A stretch of 64,000 bases of DNA from Mycolicibacterium tokaiense (GCF_010725885.1 NZ_AP022600.1:1860001-1924000); one strand, 5' to 3'. Positions 15,403-25,396 are shown, numbered from the stretch's first letter. Numbers and translations are program-made. The notes: generated by a model from the sequence alone, not told the origin.

Positions 15403-16656
15403 GTGATCGACTTGAAGGTGCTGCGCGACGACCCCGATCTCGTCCGCCGTTCTCAGACCAGCCGTGGTGAGGATCCCGCCCTGGTCGATGCGCTCCTGGC
15501 CGCAGATGCCGCACGGCGCTCGGCGATCTCCACCGCCGACGATCTGCGTGCCGAGCAGAAGGCCGTCAGCAAGCGGGTCGGGGCGGCCTCGCCCGAGGAG
15601 CGTCCTGCCGTGCTGGCACAAGCCAAGGAGCTGGCCGCCCAGGTCAAGGCCGCCGAGGCCGAGCAGGCCGAGGCCGAGCGGGCCTTCGTGACCGCGCACA
15701 TGGCGATCTCCAACGTGGTGATCGACGGGGTGCCGGCCGGCGGCGAGGACGACTTCGTGGTGCTCGACACCGTGGGGACACCGCCCGACATCGAGAACCC
15801 GAAGGACCATCTGGAACTCGGCGAGACGCTGGGCCTGCTCGACATGGAGCGCGGCGCCAAGGTCTCGGGTTCGCGGTTCTACTTCCTGACCGGACGCGGC
15901 GCCCTGCTGCAACTGGGCCTGCTGCAGCTGGCCGTGCGGGTGGCCACCGAGGCCGGCTTCACGCTGATGATCCCGCCGGTGCTGGTGCGTCCGGAGATCA
16001 TGCGGGGCACCGGGTTCCTGGGCGCCCACGCCGACGAGATCTATCACTTGGAGGAGGACGACCTCTATCTGGTGGGCACCTCGGAGGTACCGCTGGCGGG
16101 TTACCACTCCGACGAGATCCTGGACCTGTCGCGCGGGCCGATGCGCTACGCCGGATGGTCGTCGTGCTTCCGCCGCGAAGCGGGCAGTTACGGCAAGGAC
16201 ACCCGCGGCATCATCCGGGTGCACCAGTTCGACAAGGTGGAGGCTTTCGTCTACTGCAAGCCGGAGGACGCCGAGGCCGAGCACCAGCGCCTGCTCGGGT
16301 GGCAGCGCGAGATGCTGGCCAAGATCGAGGTGCCCTACCGCGTGATCGACGTCGCCGCGGGTGATCTGGGTTCCTCGGCCGCCCGCAAGTTCGACTGCGA
16401 GGCGTGGGTGCCCACCCAGCAGACCTACCGCGAGCTGACCTCGACGTCGAACTGCTCGACGTTCCAGGCCCGCCGGCTGTCCACCCGCTACCGCGACGAC
16501 AACGGCAAGCCCCAGATCGCGGCCACCCTCAACGGCACCCTGGGCACCACCCGGTGGCTGGTGGCCATCCTGGAGAACCATCAGCAACCCGACGGCAGTG
16601 TGCGTGTGCCGGCGGCCCTGGTCCCCTACGTCGGCACGGAGGTTCTGACAGCATGA
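15403..16656 (+). CDS. serS: seryl-tRNA synthetase
   Basis: Charges tRNA-Ser (and tRNA-Sec where present) with serine. 417 residues from the GTG at 15403 (M. tuberculosis SerS about 419). An N-terminal antiparallel coiled coil (residues ~25-105) grips the tRNA long arm. Class II motifs follow: the motif 2 loop [21 protein letters not shown] and motif 3 [18 protein letters not shown]. An upstream in-frame extension to 15091 is antisense to the neighbouring gene. The next gene overlaps by 4 bp (ATGA). Confidence 0.97.
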   Translation: MIDLKVLRDDPDLVRRSQTSRGEDPALVDALLAADAARRSAISTADDLRAEQKAVSKRVGAASPEERPAVLAQAKELAAQVKAAEAEQAEAERAFVTAHMAISNVVIDGVPAGGEDDFVVLDTVGTPPDIENPKDHLELGETLGLLDMERGAKVSGSRFYFLTGRGALLQLGLLQLAVRVATEAGFTLMIPPVLVRPEIMRGTGFLGAHADEIYHLEEDDLYLVGTSEVPLAGYHSDEILDLSRGPMRYAGWSSCFRREAGSYGKDTRGIIRVHQFDKVEAFVYCKPEDAEAEHQRLLGWQREMLAKIEVPYRVIDVAAGDLGSSAARKFDCEAWVPTQQTYRELTSTSNCSTFQARRLSTRYRDDNGKPQIAATLNGTLGTTRWLVAILENHQQPDGSVRVPAALVPYVGTEVLTA

Positions 16657-17465
16657 TCGATCTGGCTCTGGACGACCTGCGCTCCTGGTTCGGTTTCGGC
16701 GTGGCGGGCAACTTCGCCGGTCACCTCGAACAGGCCGGGGAGGCAGCCGATTTCGTGACCGTCGCATCAGTTGGGGACGCGCCCAAGGGGATCTTCCCGT
16801 GGTACGCACCAGGCGTCGACGGGTTCTTGTCGCAGTTCCCGCTGTCCCATGACGCCATCGTGCTGCCCGCCAGCGACGAGCCACTGAACCTCCAGATCGA
16901 ACCCGAGGTGGGACTGGCGTGCCGGGTGGTCTGGGAGGGTGACACCGTGGTGACGCTGCAGCCGTTCGCCTTGGGTGCCTTCAACGACTGTTCGATCCGC
17001 CGGCCCGGGGCACCCAAGATCAGCCACAAGAAGAACTGGGGCCCGGCGTCGAAAGGCGTTGCCGCACAGTTCTTCGACATCTCCGACCTGACCCCGGACG
17101 GACCCACCGCCACCCTGCGGCTGGTGTGCCACCTGCGCGACTCCTCGGGCGAGGAGCACGCCTACGGCGTGGACAGCCCGCTGCTCGGTTACTCCTACTA
17201 CGGCGAAGTGCTCCTGGACTGGATCGTTGAGCGACTGGCGAACCAGAAGGGCTCACCGGAGACGCCGTTGGAAGATGTCGGCGCGCTGATGGTGGCGGCG
17301 GGGCGGCCCGAGAACGTGCTGATCGGCATCGGCGCCACCCGCTACACCGAACTCGGCGAGTCGACGTTCCTGCAACCCGGCGACCAGGCCATCGTCCGGG
17401 TCTACGACACGGCCTCCGAGGCGTTCTCCGAACTGCGGCAGACGGTGTCGGCGGCCGGTTCGTAG
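16653..17465 (+). CDS. DUF5718/FAH-like fold protein
   Basis: A 270-residue soluble protein translationally coupled to serS. Segments such as [32 protein letters not shown] and [17 protein letters not shown] resemble a family of uncharacterised bacterial proteins distantly related to fumarylacetoacetate hydrolase folds. I believe it is DUF5718, from memory. The acidic metal-binding residues of FAH enzymes (E-x-E pattern) may be represented by IEPEVGL. No substrate can be inferred. Coupling to serS may be simple co-transcription. Confidence 0.6.
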   Translation: MIDLALDDLRSWFGFGVAGNFAGHLEQAGEAADFVTVASVGDAPKGIFPWYAPGVDGFLSQFPLSHDAIVLPASDEPLNLQIEPEVGLACRVVWEGDTVVTLQPFALGAFNDCSIRRPGAPKISHKKNWGPASKGVAAQFFDISDLTPDGPTATLRLVCHLRDSSGEEHAYGVDSPLLGYSYYGEVLLDWIVERLANQKGSPETPLEDVGALMVAAGRPENVLIGIGATRYTELGESTFLQPGDQAIVRVYDTASEAFSELRQTVSAAGS

Positions 17466-17493
17466 GAAATACATCGGCGAGCGGGAGGTAGCG

Positions 17494-18486
17494 ATGGCAG
17501 GGCGGACAACGGTGTCGCAGCTGTGGCGCTTCCCGGTGAAATCCATGGGCGGTGACCAGGTCACCCGGTTGCGGGTGGACCGACGCGGCGCCCACGCCGA
17601 CCGGCTCTGGGCGGTGCGTGATCTCGAGAACGACATCACCGCCTCGGCGCGGCGGATCCCGGCGCTGCTGGGTGCGGTGGCGCGCTACACCGCCGAGCCG
17701 GGGCCGGATGCGGGGCCCGGTAATGCCCCTGAGGTGGTCATCACCCTGCCCGGCGGCGAGGACGTCTCCAGCAGTGACCCCACTGTGCACGAACGGCTTT
17801 CGGAGTTCGTCGACCGTGACGTGCGGCTGATGCCGCTGCCGCCGCTGTCGGATACCACCGCCCACCGGCTCTCGGTGCGGCAGAGCAAGGCGAACTTCGC
17901 CGCTGCCGAGGTGCGCCGCGACTTCGGCCTCGACGACTCCGAGGCGCTGCCCGACACGTCGGTGTTCACCACCAAGCAGATCCTGACCCTGGCCCGGTTC
18001 TCCACGCCGCCGGGCACTTTCGTCGATCTCAGTGCGATGCACCTGATGAGCACCACCAGCTTGGCATCGCTGTCGCCCGACGGTGCCGGCTACGACGTCC
18101 GCCGGTTTCGGCCCACCGTGCTGGTGGCCGTTGCGGAGCCGGATGACGACTACCCGGAGACGGCCTGGGTGGGTGCCACGGTGCAGATCGGCACCGCCAC
18201 CGTGTCCGTCACCGTCCCCACCATCCGCTGTGTGGTGCCCACCCGCCCGCAACCGGGTCTGGAGACCGACCGGGCACTGACCCGGCAGCTGGCCGAGCGC
18301 ACCAACCGCTTCCTCGGGGTGTACGCCGACGTGACCGCAGCGGGGCTGCTGCAGGTCGGCGACGAGCTGCGGGTGCGCCGGCCGCAGCCTCCGGGGGCGC
18401 TGCGGGCCGCGGCGTCGGCGGCCGGCAAGGCTGCGGTCCGTCGCGCCCAGTGGGTGCTGGAGAAGACGGTCCTACGGCAGAGCTGA
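17494..18486 (+). CDS. MOSC domain-containing protein
   Basis: 330 residues, with an N-terminal beta-barrel (VSQLWRFPVKSMGGD) and a C-terminal MOSC domain. The conserved Cys lies in TIRCVVPTRPQPGLE, the residue expected to carry sulfur or bind the molybdenum cofactor. MOSC proteins include Moco sulfurases and amidoxime-reducing components. No reductase or ferredoxin partner is adjacent. A C-terminal basic extension (RAAASAAGKAAVRRAQ) is extra. LysR regulator starts 2 bp after the stop. Confidence 0.85.
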   Translation: MAGRTTVSQLWRFPVKSMGGDQVTRLRVDRRGAHADRLWAVRDLENDITASARRIPALLGAVARYTAEPGPDAGPGNAPEVVITLPGGEDVSSSDPTVHERLSEFVDRDVRLMPLPPLSDTTAHRLSVRQSKANFAAAEVRRDFGLDDSEALPDTSVFTTKQILTLARFSTPPGTFVDLSAMHLMSTTSLASLSPDGAGYDVRRFRPTVLVAVAEPDDDYPETAWVGATVQIGTATVSVTVPTIRCVVPTRPQPGLETDRALTRQLAERTNRFLGVYADVTAAGLLQVGDELRVRRPQPPGALRAAASAAGKAAVRRAQWVLEKTVLRQS

Positions 18487-18488
18487 CC

Positions 18489-19400
18489 ATGGCCAAGTCG
18501 TTCACGCTGGTGCAGCTGCGCTACTTCACCGTGGTCGCCCGGCTGGAGAACATGCGGGCCGCGGCCTACGAACTCAATGTCACTCAGTCCACCCTCTCCG
18601 CGGCCATCGGCCAACTGGAGCGCGAGGTGGGGGTGCAGCTGTTCCACCGCCGGTCCAACCGCGGACTGCGGCTCACCCCGGCTGGGCGGCGACTGCTGGT
18701 GGGGGCCCGATCGGTGCTCGAGGACGCCGATCTGCTGTACCACTCGGTGCGGGCCGAGCGCGAGGAGTTGGCCGGTGACCTGGTGGCCGGCATCTTCTCG
18801 CCGCTGGCACCGTTTCTGGCGCCCCGCATTTTGACCGAATTCGAGCGGCGCCATCCGCAGGTGAAGCTGAGCTTTCTGGAGGTCGATCAGGAGCGCCTGA
18901 TCCGCGCGCTCGCCGAGGGCACCTGCGAGACGGCGTTGATGTACGACCTGGGGCTGGGCACCGAGTACGCCTACGAGGTGCTGCAGCGGGTGCCGCCACA
19001 CCTGCTGGTCGCCGAGGACCACCCCCGCGCCGCCACTCCCGATCAGCCGGTGCACCTGCGGGATTTCGAGGCCGAGCCGTTCATCCTGCTGGACCTCAAA
19101 CACAGCCGCGAGTACTACCTCGACATCTTCAAACGGCTGCAGATCCGGCCGCGGATCCGGCATCTGGTGTCGGGATACGAGACGGTGCGCTCCTACGTCA
19201 GCATGGGCCACGGCTACTCGCTGCTGAACTGGCGGCTGTCGCGCGATGTCACCTATGCCGGCGGTCGGGTGGTGTCGCTCGAGCTGGCTGACGACCTGCC
19301 GCCCACCGAGTTGGTGCTGGTGCGGCTGCGCGGCGGGCGGGCCACCCGCAAATCCCTCGCCTTCCAGGAGATCTGCATCGAGCTGCTGGCGGATTACTAA
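18489..19400 (+). CDS. LysR-family transcriptional regulator
   Basis: 303 residues. The N-terminal winged helix-turn-helix is typical: LRYFTVVARLENMRAAAYELNVTQSTLS (given here in two motifs of the domain) and FHRRSNRGLRLTPAGRRLL. A periplasmic-binding-like effector domain fills residues 90-303. The gene precedes an MHS transporter, an M20 hydrolase and an amidase on the same strand, so it most likely controls uptake and breakdown of an amide or carbamoyl compound. Unlike the classic layout it is not divergent from its presumed targets. Confidence 0.88.
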   Translation: MAKSFTLVQLRYFTVVARLENMRAAAYELNVTQSTLSAAIGQLEREVGVQLFHRRSNRGLRLTPAGRRLLVGARSVLEDADLLYHSVRAEREELAGDLVAGIFSPLAPFLAPRILTEFERRHPQVKLSFLEVDQERLIRALAEGTCETALMYDLGLGTEYAYEVLQRVPPHLLVAEDHPRAATPDQPVHLRDFEAEPFILLDLKHSREYYLDIFKRLQIRPRIRHLVSGYETVRSYVSMGHGYSLLNWRLSRDVTYAGGRVVSLELADDLPPTELVLVRLRGGRATRKSLAFQEICIELLADY

Positions 19401-19479
19401 CAGGTGATCGATTCTGTCGATCAGTGTGACCACTCTTTTTCGTTGGACTCGTTCGACGGCTGCCCGTGACACTGAGGTC

Positions 19480-20811
19480 GTGCAAACACACGACGACGAC
19501 GCCGTTGCGGCCGCGTCCACCGCCACCGCGCCGAATACGAGTTCCGGCATGCAGAAGCGAGTGCTGGCCGGCGGCAGCATCGGCCAGTTCATCGAGTTCT
19601 ACGACTTCACCCTCTACGGGTTGTCCGCGGTCACGTTGTCGCACTTGTTCTTTCCCAGCGAGAACGCCCTGGCGGGGCTGCTGGCCACGTTCGCCACCTT
19701 CGGCGTCGCGTTCCTGGCGCGCCCGTTCGGCGGGCTGTTCTTCGGCGCTCTGGGCGATCGGATCGGCCGGCGCAAGGTCTTGTTCGTCACCCTGCTCTCG
19801 ATCGGCCTGGCCACCACGCTGATCGGGCTGCTGCCCACCTACGCGACCATCGGGGTGTTCGCACCCATCCTGCTGGTGCTCTGCCGGCTCATCCAGGGCT
19901 TCTCTGCCGGCGGTGAATCGGTGGGGGCGCCGGCCTTCGTGTTCGAACACGCTCCTCTGGAGCGGCGCGGATTCTGGATCAACGTCACGCTGGCCGCCAC
20001 CGCACTGCCGTCGGTGGTCGGCGGCACGCTGATCCTGGTGCTCTCCACCACGATGACGCCCGAGGCATTCGACTCCTACGGCTGGCGCATCCCGTTCCTG
20101 CTCGCCCTGCCGCTGGCGTTCTTCGGGCTCTGGATCCGCTCCAAGACCGAGGAATCCGAGGCCTTCAAGCAGGTGCTGCGCAAGCACGAACACAAGGAGT
20201 ACAGCCCCATCCGCGCGGCGTTCCAGGAGAACCGGATGCGGATGGTGCAGGTCATCTGCGTGATGGGTCTGACCGCCATGGGGTTCTACTTCCTGACCGG
20301 CTACTTCGTCTCCTACGTCCAGGTCACCGGCGACCTCAGCCGTGAGGCCTCCCTGGGCGCCAATGCCGTGGCCATGGCGATGTACGCGCTGCTGTTGCCC
20401 GTCGGCGGCATCATCGGTGACCGGGTGGGCCGCAAACCCATGCTGATCGCCGGCGCCGCGGCCCTGGCCGTGTTGTCCATACCGTGTTTCATGCTGGTCA
20501 CCAGTGGCTCGCTGGTACTGGCGCTGGCCGGGCAGCTGCTGTTCGTCCTCCCGCTGTGCATCTACGGCGGCGGCTGCTACACCTTCTTCGTCGAGATCTT
20601 CACCACCGAGACTCGCTTCACCTCCGCAGCCGTCAGCTACAACGTGGCCTACGCCGCCTTCGGCGGCACCGCCCCGTTCATCGGGACCTGGCTGGTGTCG
20701 AGCACCGAAACCGACTCCGCACCCGGGTTCTACATGGCCGGCGCCGCCGTCCTGGTGGGGCTGTTCCTGGTGCTGACCAAGGTGCCCGAGACCCGCCACC
20801 GGGTCGGCTGA
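19480..20811 (+). CDS. MFS transporter of the metabolite:H+ symporter (MHS) family
   Basis: Twelve hydrophobic helices with the MHS signature IGQFIEFYDFTLYG in helix 1 and motif A GALGDRIGRRKVL between helices 2 and 3. MHS carriers import organic acids, betaines or amino-acid-like compounds with protons. Start is uncertain: GTG at 19480 (used here), GTG at 19426 or ATG at 19549, because no strong ribosome binding site is present. Downstream hydrolase and amidase suggest an amidated or N-carbamoylated substrate. Confidence 0.85.
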   Translation: MQTHDDDAVAAASTATAPNTSSGMQKRVLAGGSIGQFIEFYDFTLYGLSAVTLSHLFFPSENALAGLLATFATFGVAFLARPFGGLFFGALGDRIGRRKVLFVTLLSIGLATTLIGLLPTYATIGVFAPILLVLCRLIQGFSAGGESVGAPAFVFEHAPLERRGFWINVTLAATALPSVVGGTLILVLSTTMTPEAFDSYGWRIPFLLALPLAFFGLWIRSKTEESEAFKQVLRKHEHKEYSPIRAAFQENRMRMVQVICVMGLTAMGFYFLTGYFVSYVQVTGDLSREASLGANAVAMAMYALLLPVGGIIGDRVGRKPMLIAGAAALAVLSIPCFMLVTSGSLVLALAGQLLFVLPLCIYGGGCYTFFVEIFTTETRFTSAAVSYNVAYAAFGGTAPFIGTWLVSSTETDSAPGFYMAGAAVLVGLFLVLTKVPETRHRVG

Positions 20812-20838
20812 ACCACCCGACACACAAGGAGTCCCCTC

Positions 20839-22077
20839 ATGGGTGCACACGAATTCCTCACCGACTTCCACCACGTGGCCACCTTCGGCGCCACCGACAA
20901 CAACGGTGTCGACCGCCAGGCCGCGACGCCGGAGGACAAACTCACTCGCGACTGGTTCGCTGCCTTTGTCGCCCAGCGTGATTGGCAGCTGCGGGTGGAC
21001 GGCATCGGCAACATGTTCGCGCTGGTCGAGCTCACCCCGGGCGCGCCGTACGTGCTCATCGGCTCACACCTGGATTCCCAGCCGCTCGGTGGCCGCTTCG
21101 ACGGCGCCTACGGGGTGATCGCCGCGCTGCACGCCGCCGAGCGCATCGCGACGCGGGTGGCGGACGAGAACGGCTCACCTGCCTTCAATCTGGCGGTGGT
21201 GAACTGGTTCAACGAGGAAGGCGGCCGGTTCCCCCCGTCCATCATGGGCTCCTCGGTGTTCGCCGGGCTGATGGACGAAGCCGAGATGCTGGCGGTGCGC
21301 GACCTGGCCGGGGTGTCGGTGGCCGAGGCCCTCGACGCCATCGGCTACCGCGGCACCGACCCGCGCCCGGACGTGGCAGGCTACGCCGAGATCCACATCG
21401 AGCAGGGCCGCATCCTCGAGCGCGAGGGCATCGACCTGGGTGCAGTCGACTTCTCCTGGTACACCCAGAAACTCGACATCGAGGTGCTGGGGGAGCAGTC
21501 GCACACCGGGGCCACCGCCATGGCCGACCGCCACGACGCGCTGGTGGCCGCCAGCAAGGTGGTGCTGTTGGTGCACGAGGTCACAAAAGCCTTCGAAGCC
21601 GAGGCGCTGGTGTCATCGGTGGGCCGCTTCACCGTAGAGCCCAATTCGCCGATCGTGGTGGCCCGGCGCGTGCACCTGGTGGCCGATCTGCGTTCGGCGT
21701 CGCCGGCGATCGTCGCCGAAGCCCGAGCCAGCCTGCTGGCGGATATCTCCGACGTGGCACGCTCGCACGACATCACGATCAATGTCCGGGACTTCGACGT
21801 CCGCGACATCCAGCGGTTCCCCCAGGCCGGGGTGGAACTGACCGAGAAGGTCGCCGCGGATCTGGGTCTCAGTGTGCGGCCCATCCGCACCATGGCCGGC
21901 CACGATTCGGTGCCGATGAACCGCATCGTGCCCACGGTGATGATGTTCATCCCGTCGGTGGACGGGGTGAGTCACTGCGAACGGGAGTTCAGCACCGACG
22001 AGCAGATGACCGCCGGTGTCGACGCCCTCACCCAGGTGGCCTGGGAAATGGTCAACGGGGCGCTGGTGCGTCGATGA
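20839..22077 (+). CDS. M20-family amidohydrolase (hydantoinase/carbamoylase type)
   Basis: 412 residues, with all the metal and substrate motifs of N-carbamoyl-L-amino-acid hydrolases, beta-ureidopropionases and allantoate amidohydrolases: GSHLDSQPLGGRFDG, NEEGGRF, EIHIEQGRILE and, near the end, AGHDSVPMNRI and VSHCERE. They release ammonia and CO2 from ureido groups. Exact substrate cannot be chosen by sight. A good ribosome binding site (AAGGAG, 20826-20831) precedes the ATG. The stop overlaps the amidase ATG by 4 bp. Confidence 0.88.
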   Translation: MGAHEFLTDFHHVATFGATDNNGVDRQAATPEDKLTRDWFAAFVAQRDWQLRVDGIGNMFALVELTPGAPYVLIGSHLDSQPLGGRFDGAYGVIAALHAAERIATRVADENGSPAFNLAVVNWFNEEGGRFPPSIMGSSVFAGLMDEAEMLAVRDLAGVSVAEALDAIGYRGTDPRPDVAGYAEIHIEQGRILEREGIDLGAVDFSWYTQKLDIEVLGEQSHTGATAMADRHDALVAASKVVLLVHEVTKAFEAEALVSSVGRFTVEPNSPIVVARRVHLVADLRSASPAIVAEARASLLADISDVARSHDITINVRDFDVRDIQRFPQAGVELTEKVAADLGLSVRPIRTMAGHDSVPMNRIVPTVMMFIPSVDGVSHCEREFSTDEQMTAGVDALTQVAWEMVNGALVRR

Positions 22078-23495
22078 GCGACATCGCCTTCCTGAGCGCC
22101 ACCGAGCTCCTGGGCGCATTCCGTCGTCTCGAACTGGCTCCCGCGGAGGTGCTCGAGGCGCAGATCGCCGAGATGCAGACCCGCGGCGCGGACGTCAACG
22201 CCTGCACCGAACTGTTGCTGGAGGAGGCCAGGGCGGCGGCCGAGCGGGCCGGTGACACCTACGCCCGGTGTGCGCAGTCCGGGCAGCAACCGCCGGCGCT
22301 GCTGGGTCTGACGGTCGCCACCAAAGAAAAGCACGGCATCGCGGGCCGCTCTCTGGAGTCGGGCCTGCTGGCGCACCGCGGCCGCATTGCCGACGCCGAT
22401 CACCCTGTGGTGCAGCGCATCCGCGGTGCCGGGGGCATCATCCACGCGCGCACCACCAGCCCGGAGTTCAGCTGTGCCACCGTGACGCATTCGCCGATGT
22501 GGGGCGTCACCCGCAACCCGTGGAACCTGGAGACCTCGCCGGGCGGTTCGTCGGGTGGCTCCGGAGCGGCGCTGGCTGCCGGGTTCACCACGCTGGCTAC
22601 TGCCTCGGACATCGCCGGCTCCACCCGCATCCCCGCCGGATTCACCGGCACTGTCGGCTACAAGGCGCCGTTCGGCCGGATCCCCGGGCTGCCCCCGCTG
22701 GCTGCGGACTGGTACCGCGGCGACGGACCCATGGGCCGCAGCGTGGCCGACGTCGCGCTGCTGACCTCCGTGCTCTCCGGCCGCCATCCGAGCGACCACG
22801 ACTCCTGGGGACCCACCGGCGAGCTGCCTGCCCTCGGGGGTGGTGTCGAGGGGCTGCGGATCGGGGTCTCGGTGCGGCTCGGGGACTTCCCCGTCGCGAC
22901 CGAGATCGCCGCCAACACCCGCACGGTGGCCGACAAGCTCGCCGCCGCGGGGGCGCAGGTGGTCGAGGTGGACCTGCCCTGGACCACCGCGCAGATGCGC
23001 CGGACCATCTTCGCCCACTTCGGCCACATTCTCGGTCCGGCGGTGGCGCGGGAGAGCGCGGGCGCGCGGACGTCGAAATACTTGCAGCAGTTCATCGCCG
23101 ACGCCGCCGCGGGCGCGGCCGACACCTCCCTGGTGGATTCGCTGGCGATGGACGCGCGCATGCGCGGCGAGCTGGCCGCCGCGATGGCCGATGTCGACGT
23201 GCTGCTGTGTCCCACCTCGGCGGTGACGTCCCTGCGGGCCGACGGCGACTACCTCGACGGCATCGACGTCGACGGCCGTCACCTGCAGCACTACTGGGAA
23301 GCGCACATGACGGCGCCGTTCAATGTGGCCAACGGGTGCCCGGTGCTGGCGGTGCCCAGCGGCATGTCCGGGTGCGGGGTACCTACCGGCGTGCAGGTGG
23401 TGGGACACCCGTACGACGAGGCCATGGCGTTCCGGGTGGCACACACCGTGGAACAGCTGGTGGGCTTCGACGGGCGTCCGCCCGCTGGTTCATGA
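22074..23495 (+). CDS. amidase (amidase-signature family)
   Basis: 473 residues. The Ser-cisSer-Lys triad is present: Lys in VATKEKHGIAG, the Gly/Ser-rich loop SPGGSSGGSGAALAAG, and nucleophile Ser in SDIAGSTRIPA. It hydrolyses an amide bond and could release the amide nitrogen before or after the M20 enzyme acts. Translationally coupled to that gene. Gatx subunits of the tRNA amidotransferase are excluded by the context and absence of GatB/GatC. It converges with the small PH-like gene, overlapping it by 6 bp. Confidence 0.88.
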   Translation: MSDIAFLSATELLGAFRRLELAPAEVLEAQIAEMQTRGADVNACTELLLEEARAAAERAGDTYARCAQSGQQPPALLGLTVATKEKHGIAGRSLESGLLAHRGRIADADHPVVQRIRGAGGIIHARTTSPEFSCATVTHSPMWGVTRNPWNLETSPGGSSGGSGAALAAGFTTLATASDIAGSTRIPAGFTGTVGYKAPFGRIPGLPPLAADWYRGDGPMGRSVADVALLTSVLSGRHPSDHDSWGPTGELPALGGGVEGLRIGVSVRLGDFPVATEIAANTRTVADKLAAAGAQVVEVDLPWTTAQMRRTIFAHFGHILGPAVARESAGARTSKYLQQFIADAAAGAADTSLVDSLAMDARMRGELAAAMADVDVLLCPTSAVTSLRADGDYLDGIDVDGRHLQHYWEAHMTAPFNVANGCPVLAVPSGMSGCGVPTGVQVVGHPYDEAMAFRVAHTVEQLVGFDGRPPAGS

Positions 23496-23831
23496 GCGCT
23501 GCAGCAGCCCATCGAGCACCGCCACGAATTCCTCGGGGCGCGCCGGGGTGAACGCCGGGCGCAGCTTGAGCCCGGGGACGTCGAGGGTCACCAGCGTGGA
23601 TCTCAGCGGCCGTTGGATGTCCAGCGGCAGCCACCGCCGCAGATCCGAGCTGCCCCAGATCCGGAACCGCTGCATGAACATGCCGAGCTGGTCCACGTCG
23701 TAGCCCCGGATGTCGCGCAGCGGAATCACTTTCGACGTACCCGACGGAAAGTGATAGCGCCGCAACGTGATCGCCGAGCGGTCGAGCGCGACCAAGCCGT
23801 CGTCGTAGGACTGCCCGGGTGGGGCGCTCAC
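23490..23831 (-). CDS. small conserved protein coupled to the Rieske/MBL gene
   Basis: 113 residues. Alternating strands (SAITLRRYHFPSGTSKVIPLRDIRGYDV) suggest a PH-like beta fold, with a conserved-looking RIWGSSDLRRWLPLD. No named family recognised. Its ATG overlaps the stop of the Rieske protein gene by 4 bp, so it is very probably translated with it and may assist it. Confidence 0.7.
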   Translation of the reverse strand: MSAPPGQSYDDGLVALDRSAITLRRYHFPSGTSKVIPLRDIRGYDVDQLGMFMQRFRIWGSSDLRRWLPLDIQRPLRSTLVTLDVPGLKLRPAFTPARPEEFVAVLDGLLQRS

Positions 23832-25396
23832 AACTTACGGCTCCGCAGTTCGTGGCCCTTGGTGGTCAGGCAGCGGCCGTTGGTCAGATTCCACTGCCAG
23901 CCGTGCAGATTGCAGGTAAGGGTGTTGCCCTCCACCACACCGAATTTCGATAGATCGGCCTTCAGGTGCGGGCAGCGCCGCTGGATCTCCCAGCCGTCGG
24001 TGGTGATGGAAGAGGAGTCGTCGTGGGCCTCGGCGAACCAGCCGTCGGCATAGGCGATGCGCTCGTCGGTCAGGCACTTGAAGAACGTGTAGAGGTACTC
24101 GTTGTACCCGCCGACGCGCCACGCCCGGAACCGGGTGGACAAGAAGATGGTGTTCACCCAGTCCGGCTCACCGTCACGCAGCACCGTGCGCACCAGCTCC
24201 GGGGCGATCTCGAAGCCGTAGCGGAACTTCTCGTCGGCGATGGGTTCGCGCACAACACGTTTGGGGAAATCGACCACCACGGTCTCAGCGCCTAGACGCA
24301 GCTCCACCGGATAGCCGATGCCGTCACAGATCTGATCGGACTGGATCATGATGGGCTCGAACAACTGACGCAGCGGCTCGAGCAGCGGCGGGCCTTCGGC
24401 GGGCGCCCACCCGGCCTTCAGCTCGGCCAGCACCGGGGCCATGCGCTCGGCGTAGTCGGCGATGTAGTCCGCCTTGCCGGTGGTGAAGATGGCCTCCACC
24501 TCGTCGACGGGCAGCGGATGCACCAGTGAGTTCAGCGTCGAGCCGGTGAAATCCGCCCGGGTGCCGGGCATCATCAGCAGCCCGCGGTCGTGGCCGTGGG
24601 TGCGCATCTGGTCCAGGAACACCATCTGGTCCGGGAAGATGTTCGCCGGATCGCCCTGGTCGTCGTTGAGGAAACGCAGCGCGTCGTCGAGGAAACACGG
24701 CGGTCCGGCCGAGGGGATCACCCACGTGGCTCCCACCTGCGCGATGTACTGCCGGCAGCGGTCCATCTGACGCTGACGCTTCTGGGTGCCGAAGGCGGCC
24801 TTGGCGCGCTCGGGCATGTCGTAGACCATCGGGTACCAGATGGCCCCGGAGAACTGCAGCATGTGGACGTCGACGTGCCCGAATTCGGCCGCCAGCACGT
24901 CCAGATCCACCGGGCGGGCGTCATTCATGTTGAACGCCACCGTCTCGCCGTCGGAGACCACCAGCCCGGAGTCGCCGATGGGCCCGTCGGCCGGCGCGCG
25001 CAGCGCGATGATCATGACGTCCAGGTCGCCCTTGGGGCCACTGACCCGGTGTTTGGTGGAGTCGACGGTCTCGACGAACCGGTGGAATCCGAGCGTCTCG
25101 AGTTCGCGGCGCAGATCCGGCACCGGGTAGTCCGGCAGCAGCACCACGGCGTCCTTGTTGACGTGGCGGCGCAGATTCTCCGGGTCGAAGTGATCCTTGT
25201 GCAGGTGCGACACGTAGAGGTAGTCGCAATCGCCGAGCCGGTCCCAATCCAGCGTGCTGTTGTCCGGGAACGGGAACCAGGACCCGAAGTAGGCCGGATT
25301 CACCCACGGGTCACACAGGATGTCGCCCGCGGACGTTTCGATCAGGAAGCCGGCATGGCCGACGCTGGTGACCTGCACAAACACCTCTCGTGACAC
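23828..25396 (-). CDS. metallo-beta-lactamase plus Rieske [2Fe-2S] protein (CMAH-like, Rv3818-like)
   Basis: 522 residues with two domains. The N-terminal half has a metallo-beta-lactamase fold with SHLHKDHFDPENL (HxHxDH metal site). The C-terminal ~100 residues form a Rieske cluster site: CPHLKAD and CNLHGWQWN. This arrangement is like that of CMP-N-acetylneuraminate hydroxylase, but mycobacteria are not known to make sialic acid, so the substrate is probably different. M. tuberculosis Rv3818 (516 residues) is the likely orthologue. No ferredoxin or reductase is adjacent. Alternatives: a UlaG/RomA-type phosphodiesterase fused to a redox domain. Confidence 0.85.
   Translation of the reverse strand: MSREVFVQVTSVGHAGFLIETSAGDILCDPWVNPAYFGSWFPFPDNSTLDWDRLGDCDYLYVSHLHKDHFDPENLRRHVNKDAVVLLPDYPVPDLRRELETLGFHRFVETVDSTKHRVSGPKGDLDVMIIALRAPADGPIGDSGLVVSDGETVAFNMNDARPVDLDVLAAEFGHVDVHMLQFSGAIWYPMVYDMPERAKAAFGTQKRQRQMDRCRQYIAQVGATWVIPSAGPPCFLDDALRFLNDDQGDPANIFPDQMVFLDQMRTHGHDRGLLMMPGTRADFTGSTLNSLVHPLPVDEVEAIFTTGKADYIADYAERMAPVLAELKAGWAPAEGPPLLEPLRQLFEPIMIQSDQICDGIGYPVELRLGAETVVVDFPKRVVREPIADEKFRYGFEIAPELVRTVLRDGEPDWVNTIFLSTRFRAWRVGGYNEYLYTFFKCLTDERIAYADGWFAEAHDDSSSITTDGWEIQRRCPHLKADLSKFGVVEGNTLTCNLHGWQWNLTNGRCLTTKGHELRSRKL

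Noticed and set aside
20982..22073. Long upstream extension of the amidase frame
   Set aside because: It passes through the M20 hydrolase gene out of frame and yields Arg/Gly-rich shadow sequence; ATG at 22074 is coupled to the hydrolase stop.
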